A stretch of 64,000 bases of DNA from Chrysoperla carnea (GCF_905475395.1 NC_058338.1:72923435-72987434), one strand, 5' to 3'. Positions 24,201 through 32,578 are shown, numbered from the stretch's first letter. Numbers and translations: made by a program. Notes: a model not told the origin generated them from the letters alone.

Positions 24201-27078
24201 TTAATTTGTTATGTTCTGAAGCAATCGTTAAAGGGATGTAATCTTGACGAAAACTGAGCAGAAAAAAATTTAAAACATTGTTCGTACCTATTATATGCCA
24301 TTTTTTAAATGCTCAGAAATGCACTCAAAAAAATTTATTACCAAGTCGAACATAAGTGCATTAGGAGAACATAAAAATGCACAAAAACCATAATAAAATA
24401 TTCACTCAAAAAGAAAAGTTTTTTGTACCGTTTCTAAAGACATCCAACGATAACTGATTTAATTGGATGGAAAAAAAATTTTTTTTTATCTTTCTACAAG
24501 GTCTTTCAACAAGAATGATACTTTTTACTTTATTAATAATAAAAAAAATAATAATATTTATTTGTTATAAGATAAAATATCTTGTACAAAGGACTTGCTT
24601 GTCATTTTTATATAGTAAACTTAAGTATATCTATAAATACACTTAATTAAAACTCAAAGTAAAAAAGTTCAATTCAATATTTAAAGATTACAGATCAAAA
24701 ACAGCAAAAATGAAGGATATATAAAAAACAAACAAAAAATTAATTAAATTATTAAAAATAAAAAATATATCAAATAATCATTAATATAAAAAATTTGCTA
24801 TTTAAAAAACAAAAGGCACAAAATTGAGTATGACGTAGTCACTCGTTCAGAACGAACGCTCTTGAACATTGTACAGTTTTGAGGAAATTAAAAATCCTTT
24901 TGACATAACTTATATCACTACTAATTTCAAGCAACTCTAGAAGGCTTGGGGTTTGTCCATCCCATCCCATCCCATAGAAGATAGGAAGCATCTTCTTGCA
25001 TATGAATAAACGGGACACACAATTAATAAATGCTGCAAATCTTCCGTCGTGTTTAGGTTACAAACAGTACAGACAGCCTCAGTGTCAAAATAACGTAAAC
25101 AATACTGCCGATTGTCAGTCTAAGCCTAGACTTTCCACATGTACGCAATTGACAAAATATCCTCAAAAATGACATGGGAAGGTTTGAAGTTAAATATGCA
25201 TGAGTTTCCCAATGATATTCAAAATTATGGTAAACTAGCCTATAACTGGAGGATTTAGCTTTGTCTATATCTTTTAAATATAGACGATTCGCGTATTCAC
25301 TAATTATATTATTTATGTTTTGCAAAGATAAATCAGCCTGCGACCAAAGTTGTTCCATATTATTAGCGAACAGGATGTTTTTTAATTGCAATGTCCAATT
25401 TGCCGTTATATCGACGTCATTGTTGGCAAGATAAAAGAGACGGTCTAAACAAATTTTCGGTAGCCTACAATTATTTAATTTATTTAATTTGAGATTTAAT
25501 TTTTAATTCTTTTTACTTAATTATATTTAAAATATAATTAAGTATTGCGATCGAAAAAAAATCGATATCGGTGTTTCAACGGAAATACACGTTTTGAGGG
25601 TCTCTGATTTCAAAAAAGTTGTTTTTAAAAAATGTTGCGTTCATCGGTATGTCGGTATGTCTGTTACCAAGCTGGAGCCTTCAATTTTCAACCGATTTTT
25701 CTCAAACTCAGTACATAGGTTCAGTTTGGTCATAATTCCAGACGATTTTTTCATTTTTTCCCTAGGTCTTTTTTCAAGGGTACGTCCCTCTAGGCCAAAA
25801 CTTGATATAAGCCACATATCCGGAAAAATTCGAGAAGGCCCACACCTTAGGGAAAATCTTTCCAAATAGAGGAAAATGGGATTTCCAAGGGAGAGGCTGA
25901 GAGGACAGCAGTGAAACTTCGTATCAGGGTTTATATCAACAAAGTCCTAGGTTTGATATAACTCCACTCTAGGACCCCTCAAATCGTCAAAAGTGGTCAA
26001 ATCAACCCTACTCAAAATTGATCAAATATTATTTAAAATGTCTTTTTAAGTAACTTTTGTAACTTGGTAATATTTGCTTAACCTCACCCTTACCGAACTA
26101 CATCCTTCTAGATATTATATTAATTAATAAATAAATTCAATAAATACCTAAGCCTGTTCCTCATTACTAGTTTTTAAATAATTATTAAAATTGGCTGCTT
26201 TCAATAAAAATGTTACAAGAATGATATATCAATTTTATGATATAATAAAGTCGTGTCCGGTGTTTCGGACCGTTTATTTGTTTTATCTTAAAAATTTCAA
26301 CCACAATGCCATCGTTCGAATTTTTTTGTAAATTTTTTAATGAAAAAATATAAGTAATTTGGTGTAATTTTCTGTAAATTTATTATAATTTTCTTTATAT
26401 TGTATCATTTTCATTTTCTTTGTACTGTACTATTTTCCTTTAAATTTATTCAAAAAGTCAATATGATGTGAATAATTTATAAGCAATAGATTATATCTTA
26501 AACTCAAAATTCAGAGTATTTAAGTCGTAGAATTGAAAAAACTTGAACATTTATTAGTCCTGAAAAAAGTTGTGGTGGACATATGAACGATATTAAGTTA
26601 GAAAATAAAGCACAATTTAATTTAATACGTTGAAGTGTTTTTTATTTTTTATTCAAGCTTTAAATTAAATCACTCTAACTGGAAGACCGTACAATATAAA
26701 TAGTTTAGTGCATGAAAAGGAGAAGATTGAAATCGCAGAGCCAGAAATTCGCGTGATACAGAGTAGTTATAGAGTAAGTCCTAATATTACTCTAATTTAC
26801 ACGGGAACACTTATGCAAAGTTTAGAAAGAGGTTGTTCACGTGTAAATAACATTAAGGAAATCGAACGTTAACTTGTAAATAGTAACAACGATGCTCAAT
26901 AAAATATAAAAACTTTCTTACCTTTAATTTTAGTTTCTTGTAAAATATGTACTTTTCGTTTGAAAAACTTGGCCAATATCACACATATTGCCATTCGTAG
27001 AAAATAATGAAATTCTAGTGAGACATAAATTAATAAAACAAATGCTAAAAGACCACTTATTAAATAACAGAACACCAT
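8780..27078 (-). CDS. THEM6-like thioesterase family protein, paralogue B (3 exons, 17.2-kb intron)
   Basis: Exon 1 27078-26922 (ATG), exon 2 9703-9489, exon 3 9046-8780 (TGA). Donors GTAAG and acceptors CAG. The phase-1 split codon G|GA joins ETKIKG to ICLTTDIDT, and the phase-0 junction joins TTK to LIYWDDKSF. The total is 639 nt, 212 aa. Residues 1-37 form a hydrophobic N-terminal anchor ending in FHYFLRM; about 54-205 form the hotdog thioesterase-like domain with HMNNARYLREIDFAR, FYFEHRFI, DFVRAIA and EISSANLR. Both intron positions and the 215-bp exon 2 equal those of paralogue A, so the pair arose by gene duplication. The assignment of exon 1 across 17.2 kb rests on phase, donor, strand and the matching domain order. 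An ER-membrane thioesterase-type role is inferred. For the in-frame tail, see 8627-8779. Confidence 0.88.
9489..9703 (-). CDS. THEM6-like B, exon 2
   Basis: A 215-bp exon between TTTCAG and GTAAGT that carries the HMNNARY core of the hotdog fold. It is the same length and phase as exon 2 of paralogue A. Confidence 0.92.
9704..10628 (-). other. THEM6-like B intron 1, exon-proximal part
   Basis: AT-rich intronic DNA next to the exon 2 acceptor. No repeat boundary or gene recognised. Confidence 0.5.
10629..10945 (+). mobile_element. Short inverted-terminal element, family R2, copy 1 (internally deleted)
   Basis: Starts at AATAGGGTAC and follows the sequence of copy 2 at 41821-42352 (GAAATTTG, ATACTTAAATATTC, GTATATCACGTGACCTAA, then CAACATTTTGAAGTACTTTTTC). 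It lacks roughly 165-170 bp present in copy 2 after CACGTGACC. The right terminus is eroded. Confidence 0.6.
11440..11570. repeat. Dispersed repeat, family R3, copy 1
   Basis: Shares GAGCATGATGTCTCCCATCA and CATAATAGATTAA(A/G)ATGGT-type segments with 43470-43680 and with 47380-47600. The end resembles the CACCCTGTATA motif seen in many insect repeats. Confidence 0.5.
12150..12600 (+). repeat. Dispersed repeat, family R4, copy 1
   Basis: Inverted relative to 32640-32985. Shared landmarks include TCGATTTTTCTCATTAA, TTGATACCAAATT, AGCAATAGCTCCATTT and CGGCAATTC. No coding capacity beyond chance frames. Confidence 0.55.
12601..14254. other. Intron 1 sequence, partly coding-like
   Basis: Between 12960 and 13870 the DNA is less AT-rich than its surroundings, with broken open frames on both strands (13425-13673 and 13655-13849 minus, short frames plus). 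No frame shows a recognisable domain, and a decayed transposon is likely. The remainder is AT-rich. Confidence 0.35.
14255..14816 (+). repeat. Family R1 repeat, copy 1
   Basis: Opens ATACCATGTATATATGAAAT, then AGTTTAGTCCCAAGTTTGTAACG, a (CCGT)n run at about 14388-14412, AAAGAGATATCAAGCTGAAA, GAGCAACATGGGTCAATTGG, TTTCGTAAACATCACTGTTT, and closes TATACATGGTATTTCAACAA followed by TTCACTTGTTT. The two ends carry inverted ATACCATGTAT / TATACATGGTAT. Non-coding; class unresolved. Confidence 0.7.
15161..15750 (+). repeat. Family R1 repeat, copy 2
   Basis: Same order of landmarks as copy 1, with a (CTGT)n tract at 15291-15325. It is in direct orientation 0.9 kb from copy 1. The DNA just before it (15030-15120, GATAGCATCTAACATC) is also repeated at 45185-45300. 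Confidence 0.7.
15751..18000. other. Intron 1 sequence with a short inverted repeat
   Basis: Mostly featureless AT-rich DNA. At 16554-16634 GAGCC..CTGTGATCATTCATT pairs with AATGAATGATCACAG..GGCTC around a short spacer. A segment near 16720 (TTTTCGTAGAGGAAAAAGT) recurs near 9275 and 57200, so dispersed repeats are present. Confidence 0.4.
18001..18175 (+). repeat. Segment flanking the LINE composite, with a 50-bp direct duplicate
   Basis: The sequence TAAATAATTGTAGGCTACC at 18122 through TTTAGACCG is repeated with a few changes at 18958-19000, on the other side of the nested segment. It suggests that an insertion split or joined LINE pieces here. The right inverted copy contains this motif once only. 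Confidence 0.5.
18176..19893 (+). mobile_element. LINE-containing composite repeat, left (plus) copy
   Basis: Nearly identical to the reverse complement of 24541-26260. At 19010-19510 it encodes the C-terminal end of a non-LTR retrotransposon ORF2. An open frame of over 100 residues is followed, after one frameshift, by a zinc-knuckle-like stretch (CTVCNLNTTEDLQHLLIVC; pattern CxxC..H..C). The copy ends in a 3' UTR and an ATT-repeat tail typical of such elements. The reverse-transcriptase domain is absent, so this is a 5'-truncated, inactive copy. The 18.3-18.95 kb part is a different, non-coding segment nested in it. Confidence 0.75.
19894..20298. other. Intron 1 spacer
   Basis: AT-rich DNA with no recognised feature between the LINE composite and the next element. 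Confidence 0.4.
20299..20707. mobile_element. Probable degenerate hAT-type element
   Basis: The left end CAATGGTTCCCAAA and right end TTTGGGAATGCCTG are inverted and resemble the CAGTGGTTCCCAAA terminus of hAT elements. Just inside lie GTCTCGTAGACC and CCCGAGGGGTCGATATAGA, also family-typical. No 8-bp target duplication is visible, and the interior has only chance frames. Confidence 0.5.
21137..21211. repeat. Microsatellite (TAAA)n then (AT)n
   Basis: About five AAAT-type units run directly into about 25 AT units. The length may be polymorphic or misassembled. Confidence 0.95.
21454..22270. mobile_element. hAT-type non-autonomous element with perfect 8-bp TSD
   Basis: An 817-bp element with termini CAGGGCTTCTTAAACT and AGTTTAAGAAGCCCTG, followed inward by CACGACCCTATTTATGAT and, at the other end, GACCCCAAATGGGGTCGCGA. 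It is flanked by ATATAGAT at 21446-21453 and 22271-22278, an exact 8-bp duplication as expected for hAT transposition. An open frame of 75 codons at 21802-22029 is too short for a transposase and shows no domain, so mobility would depend on an element elsewhere. Confidence 0.9.
22271..22756. other. Intron 1 spacer
   Basis: AT-rich DNA without a recognised element. GGGGGAAAAAGTTTGCTTAC near 22646 is the only less AT-rich patch. Confidence 0.4.
22757..23250 (-). repeat. Family R1 repeat, copy 3 (reverse)
   Basis: Begins with AAACAAGTGAAAATAAACAA and AATACCATGTATAGTCAGTG, passes AACAGTGATGTTTACGAAAA and the GACAGACGGACAGAC tract, and fades after TTATGAACACC. The outer 5' terminus of the family is missing. 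Confidence 0.65.
23251..23864. other. Intron 1 spacer upstream of tRNA-Glu
   Basis: Contains a short direct repeat of ATCCATACAATTAT at about 23268 and 23287. No further feature. Confidence 0.4.
23865..23936 (+). tRNA. tRNA-Glu (anticodon UUC)
   Basis: A 72-nt cloverleaf. Acceptor stem TCCGATA/TATCGGA is fully paired; the D-arm reads TGGTCTAGTGGCTAGGATAC; anticodon stem CCTGG/CCAGG surrounds loop CTTTCAC with TTC at 23898-23900; the T-arm is CTCGGGTTCGATTCCCGG. It closely follows the conserved eukaryotic tRNA-Glu form. The 3' CCA is not encoded, as usual for nuclear genes. A TTTTT Pol III terminator starts a few bases downstream. It lies antisense in the first intron of THEM6-like B. Confidence 0.97.
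23943..23948 (+). terminator. Pol III terminator of tRNA-Glu
   Basis: T-run within ATATTTTTATC directly after the tRNA 3' end. Confidence 0.7.
23949..24540. other. Intron 1 spacer with ATT/TTA microsatellite
   Basis: A short (TTA)n run lies near 24042-24060. Otherwise AT-rich DNA with no recognised feature. Confidence 0.4.
24541..26260 (-). mobile_element. LINE-containing composite repeat, right (minus) copy
   Basis: Reverse complement of the 18176-19893 copy. The predicted 112-residue peptide at 25053-25391 is identical to its partner, and only scattered differences occur in the 3' UTR (for example near 24645 and 24975). It carries the same C-terminal zinc-knuckle region and the same nested 18.3-18.95 kb type segment. 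It ends abruptly at GTGTCCGG. The two copies form an inverted repeat with a spacer of about 4.65 kb. Confidence 0.75.
26261..26895. other. Intron 1 sequence next to exon 1, with an unassigned open frame
   Basis: A plus-strand frame without a start codon runs from about 26660 to 26873 (contains EKEKIEIAEPEIRVIQSSYR). It is less AT-rich than the flanks, but no family is recognised and no splice partners are evident. Confidence 0.3.
26922..27078 (-). CDS. THEM6-like B, exon 1
   Basis: An ATG-initiated open frame of 52 codons plus one base, ending AAAG|GTAAGA. It encodes a strongly hydrophobic anchor followed by EFHYFLRMAI, the counterpart of [10 protein letters not shown] in paralogue A. No other minus-strand exon with an anchor and phase-1 donor was seen between here and exon 2. 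Confidence 0.8.
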
Positions 27079-27753
27079 TTTGAAGCGTTTATTTTGTTGT
27101 TTTTTCTTTTTCGGAAGTTATAAAATTACACTGTAACAAAGAAATAAAAAATTATTAGTTATTTTCTTTTTAAAAACTATTTTAATTCAGGAAATATAAT
27201 TACACATGGTCAAGTTTCAAGTTTGGAATTTTTTTAAGTCCTATATCTATAATTAATGTCATTTATTGATAAAGTTTATACGATAAGAGAAATAATCAAA
27301 TCATTTAGATTTCTATAATATTTTCCTATAAAATTTTTTTATGTTCAAAAAATCTTATTCTTTATAATAAACGAATTTTTATTAATTATATTCCATAGAA
27401 ACCATTAATACGAATTACTTTATATGCAAAATATTAGCTGCTCGGCCACGCATTGTGAAGACTACCGCACTTCCCTTGTCTCCCCTTTTGTTCACAATTT
27501 CATGATTTTTAATTTTTTGGAACTCTTTAATTTTTATCGAATCAGCTTAAACACACACAAAATCCGCAAACACACGCCCTTTAGTCCAGTCACATACAGA
27601 CGCACAGAACAATTATACTTATACAGTGTGTCCACGGATAGAGGTAACGATACTTAGAGTAAATTTTTTAATTTTCCATTTTAAGAAAAAAGTCATTCTT
27701 TATAAATAATTGAAAAGTATGCAGGCATATTTAAAACTTCTATATACATAACT
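27079..27753. other. 5' flank of THEM6-like B
   Basis: Would hold the promoter of THEM6-like B. No TATA box at a sensible distance or other motif stands out. A plus-strand frame at 27424-27657 shows no homology. Confidence 0.4.
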
Positions 27754-28240
27754 AGCTGTTACCCGCCCGCTTTGCGTGGCGTAAAATATACCCGCTTTGC
27801 TGGGCAACATCCCCACTTGCACCCCTCCCTCCACATTTCCTTGCGTTGGATAACAGTTTTGTAATGTACACGTCATGCTCTTTTATTTGATACCCCACTT
27901 AGGTATATTTGTAAATATTCGATATTTCCTTCCCACTTTCTCGCTACAACTTTCTACCCACCGAAGGTAAAAAAAATTTCTAAATGTAATTTAAAACATT
28001 CTGACCAAGTTTTGAACTATTAAAAGCCATAATTTAAAAATATGAATTTTTTAGTCATGAACACCCCCGCAACCCCCCTTGTGGGTAGAATTTCGTAAAA
28101 TCCGTTCTTAGCTGACCTCTACTTGGCAAAAGGAATATTCCTGCCAAATTTCAAGTCTCTAGGTCTTATAGTTCCAGAGATATCGTGATGAGTGACTATC
28201 TATCTATATCTATAGAAAGTCTCCTATATATATAAGATAT
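27754..28240 (-). mobile_element. Helitron-like or other dispersed repeat, family R5, copy 1 (reverse)
   Basis: Starts with ACTAGCTGTTACCCGCCCGC, a form frequent in insect genomes, and passes CCCCACTTAGGTATATTTGT and TTCCTTCCCACTTTCTCGCT. It ends with TAGTTCCAGAGATATCGTGA and GAGTGACTAT. The inverse of 27770-27960 is at 32395-32580. CTAG at the end that would be the 3' terminus fits a Helitron, but no terminal hairpin is clear. Confidence 0.5.
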
Positions 28241-28249
28241 ACAAGGTAG

Positions 28250-28750
28250 CCAAAAATTTGGAATCACTATTTTTATTTTTGGTAAACTACCCTTCTTTTT
28301 TGACAAAATGTCACTAAGAAAAGTTGCTCGCAATTTGCAATTATGACTCTATACAAAATATCAACACCCCTAGGTTTTTTTCTGTTGGGTTATCTCAAAT
28401 AAAAAGTTTATAATTGTGATCTAAATGACGACGAAAATCTTTGAAAACAAAAAATCATGATAAATTTTCGTACATACACTGCATAAAGTTTATAAAAAAT
28501 TAGGGTTTTGGTTGAAAATTTTGTTATGGTAGAATGAGAACATGTTAATTGATTTAATGTTAATTTCTTTGTTACGTTTTTTAGTACTTACAACTTTTGT
28601 TCAAATAAAAAATGATGTTTTAATTAAACTACACGGATCTTCTTGATATCCTTGTAGAGGTTATTGTATAGAGTCAAAATTGTTAATTGCGAGCAACTTT
28701 TCTTAATAACATTTTGTCAAATATTAAAAATAAAGGGAAATACATGGGTA
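28250..28750. mobile_element. Foldback element, family R6
   Basis: The left arm (TTTGACAAAATGTCACTAAG, AAAAGTTGCTCGCAATT, GACTCTATACAA) pairs with the right arm (TTGTATAGAGTC, AATTGCGAGCAACTTTT, CATTTTGTCAAA). The arms are about 100 bp around a non-paired interior of about 300 bp. No coding capacity. Confidence 0.65.
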
Positions 28751-29717
28751 CTTTTCAGAATAAGCAAATTTTTTTAATAACTTATTATTTACAAACTTAC
28801 TATTGAACATTGCAAATTACGGGGAGATAATTTTCGGGGAGAAATAAATATTATTATCTCGTCAAATGTACCAAATAGACTGTAAATGGTTAACCGGGGG
28901 TTTTTGAGGTCGCTGAATCCGAATCCGATGTTAAAAAAATTCCTCGGAGTACCTGTGGACCTAAGCATCCTGACTTCAAAAGCAGAACTATAAGAAAAAA
29001 TTTTTGAAAAAAATTTTTACTTTTTTTTAAAAAAGTTTTCAATAATCATGAAACGTGAAGATATTAAAAACATTTTTGAAAAAATTCATTAATCATTATT
29101 TACTATGTTATATGTACAAAAATGCAAAAAGGAAAATTATCTACCCATAATTTGCAAAGTTTATAAATATCTTTTAGAACCTAAAGCAAAAAAAACCGCA
29201 TCACGAATCATCTTACTTTAGAAATTTTGGCGGTAAAATGTTAAATTTCCTCGTCTATGCATTTAATGCAAGTAAAAAGATTTCTTTCATGATTCAATTC
29301 AAAGTATTAAGATATATAAAATCATTTAAATATTTTTCAAAGGTCGATACATAGCTAATTAAAAAGAAAAAACATTTATGATGTCATAAAATTCTTTATA
29401 ATGATATAGTTTCTCTGCATAGACAATCAATTATTATAGGTACTAGTTCTCTGATTATGAATTAATTAGAAGAAGTTAATCAATTAAATTCTAGACTTTA
29501 AATCATACATATGATAATTATTATTATTTATCAAAATAGGAAATACGTTTGATAGAGTTAAGAAAAAAACAATAACAGAAAGGTTTTTTTCCAAGTGGCA
29601 TTGAATGTATATTATTAATACCTATCACTGAAAATAACTATAGAGTGTATTTTCCAATTAGTTCTGATCTGTATTTGCACTGAATGTTACAGAAAATGCA
29701 GAGCAATTAGTTTATTA
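28751..29717. other. Repeat-poor spacer
   Basis: AT-rich DNA. A patch near 28890-28980 has higher GC content. No feature identified. Confidence 0.4.
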
Positions 29718-30218
29718 ACCGACTTCAAAAAAAAGGAAGTTCTCAATTCGACTGTATTTTTTTGTTTAATATTTTTTACCTCAGAACTTTCGATTGGGTG
29801 AACCGATTTTAATGATTCTTTGTCTATTTGAAAGCTGGTGCTTCCCGTGTGGTCCTATTTGGTCCAGTTCTGACATCCACGGCATCCATGAGAAAACCAT
29901 AAATTTGCAATAAGTATGCACGACAAGAGGACGAATAACTCAATATCACGCCAACCGATTTCGATAATTCTTTTTTTAGTGACAAATATGCACTAAAAAG
30001 TAAAAAAATTACGATAATATAATGTAGCTAAAATTATTGTTATTTTTGGAGTCGGTGTCAGCCAAGCTAGTGTAGCAAACTGTTCTGTCCCAGTTGTTTC
30101 CTTGGTTGATACCGACTCCGAAAATAACAATAATTTTAACTACATTATATTATCGTTATTTTTTTACTTTTTAGTGCATATTAATTTGTTTTGGAAATGT
30201 TTTTCTTTTGAAGTCGGT
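29718..30218. mobile_element. Inverted-terminal element, family R7, copy 1
   Basis: Perfect 13-bp terminal inverted repeat ACCGACTTCAAAA / TTTTGAAGTCGGT. The interior includes GTGAACCGATTTTAATGATT and GGTGCTTCCCGTGTGGTCC, seen again at 37838-38383. An internal palindrome at about 29993-30176 pairs AATAATATAATGTAG-like arms ending at GGAGTCGGTGTCAGCCAAG / CTTGGTTGATACCGACTCC. Non-autonomous DNA element by structure. Confidence 0.7.
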
Positions 30219-30487
30219 TTTCTGTTTGTTAAAAGTTTTTTTATTTTTTCATGATATTTTCAAAAGTTAACAGAATCGTGTAACGTCATAATCTTAATTA
30301 ATAATTGTATACAGTGTATGCCAATCCATTAACATTTTTACGTCACAAGAATGTTTTACGAACACAAGACTGTTTTTGTCGGGCGTTTTCGTTTCTCTTT
30401 TGAAAAGTTCTTTCAAAACTGTCTGTAACTTTAAAATTATCATGAAAAAATAAAAACAGTTTTAATTAAAGAGAATTGAAAAAAATA

Positions 30488-30559
30488 CACTCGAACCAGG
30501 ACTCGAACCCGGACTTCTTGGATTCATGTCAAGCGCCCTACCAATTAGGCTATTCGAGT
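30488..30559 (-). ncRNA. tRNA-like unit, left arm
   Basis: The reverse complement folds as a 72-nt cloverleaf with acceptor ACTCGAA/TTCGAGT, D-stem GCCT/GGGC, T-arm CCGGGTTCGAGTCCTGG, then a T-run. It differs from its partner at position 26 (G against A). Position 33 is A instead of the invariant U and the anticodon stem has one A-C mismatch, so it is a tRNA pseudogene or SINE head, not a decoding tRNA. Confidence 0.55.
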
Positions 30560-30750
30560 TCTAGACACGAATGCAATTTTTTCAACTCAATGAATTTTTT
30601 ACTTTGTTTATCCACCTTATTTATTATTATTACTTATTATATTGTGTGCATAATTAAATGTGAACAACAATAATAAGTAATAATAATAAATAAGGTGGAT
30701 AAACAAAGTAAAAAATTCATTGAGTTGAAAAAATTGCATTCGTGTCTAGA

Positions 30751-30822
30751 ACTCGAATAGCCTAATTGGTAGGGCACTTGACATGAATCCAAGAAGTCCG
30801 GGTTCGAGTCCTGGTTCGAGTG
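30751..30822 (+). ncRNA. tRNA-like unit, right arm
   Basis: Same 72-nt fold on the plus strand. The A-box-like TAGCCTAATTGG and B box GGTTCGAGTCC are intact, and the seven-base acceptor is perfectly paired. TATTTTTTTC follows at 30823, a plausible Pol III stop. The anticodon loop CATGAAT lacks U33. Confidence 0.55.
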
Positions 30823-30848
30823 TATTTTTTTCAATTCTCTTTAATTAA

Positions 30849-31335
30849 GATTGCTAGACAAGACATTTGTCAATTTAGTTTACGATTGAATGTAACATAT
30901 TATATATCAAAATTAGTCGAAAGACCATGATGTAAATATTGTGTGCATAATTAAATGTGAACAACAATAATAAGTAAAAACAGTTTTGTTATAAAACTTA
31001 TATGATCTTTTCATTTTTGTCAAAAAAATATTTGGTTCAAAATTCCAATTCCAAAAGAATATTTCTTGAATTGATTCTTTTTATGCCATTTTCCGTGAAT
31101 ATCCATTATCAAGTGTAAAATGTAATAGACCACTGGCTGAACTAATACTCTTTGGATGTTCGACAAGCGAAAAAAAACCTTAAATAAGGCCAGTAAGAAA
31201 ATTTCAAAGTTTTGATATGTGATCTTTTGGAATTGCAGTGACAATATGCGGTATGAAAAATAAAGCTTACGATTTACGAAGCTTTACGATTTTTCGTAGA
31301 CAAGTAACTATTGTTCTAATAGTTTCGGAAAATTT
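30849..31335. other. Spacer
   Basis: Contains the direct duplicate of the palindrome centre at about 30938-30977 and a chance frame at 31020-31244. Confidence 0.4.
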
Positions 31336-31675
31336 TTTTTGAAACATTTTTTCGTAGCTATCGTTGTTTATCCGAGAAGGCGCAAATTAGGACAAAACTT
31401 TGGTGTCCATTTCCTCCAAGACTAGAAAAGATAGGCAGTTGAAAATTTCCTGGTAGCTTCAACTAATGGTCATGTGAAAGTTCTCGAAAAAAAAAAAAAA
31501 ATGTCTGGAAAATACTAATACCGGAAAATGGCCTTATATTGCATCGGATTTTTAAACTTTTTAAACTTTACTAATTTATTAAAAATAATGCAAACATTTA
31601 CATTAAAAACTTTCTAAATACATGGTATTTCAACAATTAACTTAGTCAACTGTTTGTTTTCATTTTTTAAACATT
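31336..31675 (+). repeat. Family R1 repeat, copy 4 (diverged 3' part)
   Basis: Retains GAAACATTTTTTCGTAGCTA, GAAGGCGCAAATTAGG and TACATGGTATTTCAACAATT. The 5' half is missing. Confidence 0.55.
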
Positions 31676-32091
31676 GAATTAATTTTGTATAGATTCAGTT
31701 CTTATACGTTTGTCCAGCAACATATGCTTTGCATTTTGATGGGACCTTCGAATTATGAAAACTTTTTTTGTTTTTATGGCGAAAACTGTACATACCGTGT
31801 TTTTAAACTGTATAACTTAAAAAAATTAATCATACAATGAAGGAAAAATGACATTCCAATTAAAAATTATACATTTATAAACAATTTAATGTAAATAAAA
31901 ATTCTTAAGATATAAACAATGTTTATTTTATTTTATTTTAATATTTATCAATTTTAATACACAAACAGGTTAATTTATTCACTTGGTCATGGTTGATGAT
32001 AGCCGACACAATTCCAAAAAAAATAAAATAAAAAATAAGAAGAAATATGACGTCCATAAATAGATAGGTAGAATATAACTCAGCTTTTCAA

Positions 32092-32578
32092 TCATCAATA
32101 CATAGTATAAAACAAAGTCGCTTTCTCTGTCCCTATGTCCCTTTGTATGCTTAAATCTTTGAAACTACGCAACGGATTTTGATGCGGTTTTTAATAGATA
32201 GAGTGTTTCAAGAGGAAGGTTTTTATGTATAATACATCCATATTATAGTAGAGTAAGGGGTTGAAATAGGGGTTGAAAGGGATATGCTTCAAAAACTAAA
32301 AAAGTTGTGCATCGATTAAGCTCAAATATTGACACGATATACAACCAGCTTCAAAGATCTATTGTTTTTATCTACTTTTAACCGTCGGAGGGTAGAAAGG
32401 TGTAGCGAGAAAGTGGGAAGGAATTATCGAATATTTACAAATATACCTAAGTGGGGTATCAAATAAAAGAGCATGACGTGTACATTACAAAACTGTTATC
32501 CGACGCAAGGAAATGTGGAGGGAGGGGTGCAAGTGGGGATGTTGCCCAGCAAAGCGGGTAGTTCACAGCTAGTTTTTT
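32092..32578 (+). mobile_element. Helitron-like repeat, family R5, copy 2
   Basis: Begins near TCAATACATAGTATAAAACA with AAAGTCGCTTTCTCTGTCCC and CTACGCAACGGATTTTGATG, a combination widespread in insect genomes. It ends AAGCGGGTAGTTCACAGCTAGT. The 5' TC and 3' CTAG with a following T would fit Helitron termini. The class is an inference; no helicase coding is present. Confidence 0.5.

Larger units (their letters stand above)
30462..30848. repeat. Near-perfect palindrome, two 184-bp arms
   Basis: The arms 30462-30645 and 30665-30848 are almost exact reverse complements around a 19-bp spacer. Each carries one tRNA-like unit. The central sequence GTGTGCATAATTAAATGTGA recurs in direct orientation at about 30940, just outside the palindrome. 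Confidence 0.85.

Noticed and set aside
30488-30822. Two functional tRNA genes
   Set aside because: The anticodon loop lacks U33 and the stem has a mismatch in both; better called tRNA-like or SINE heads.
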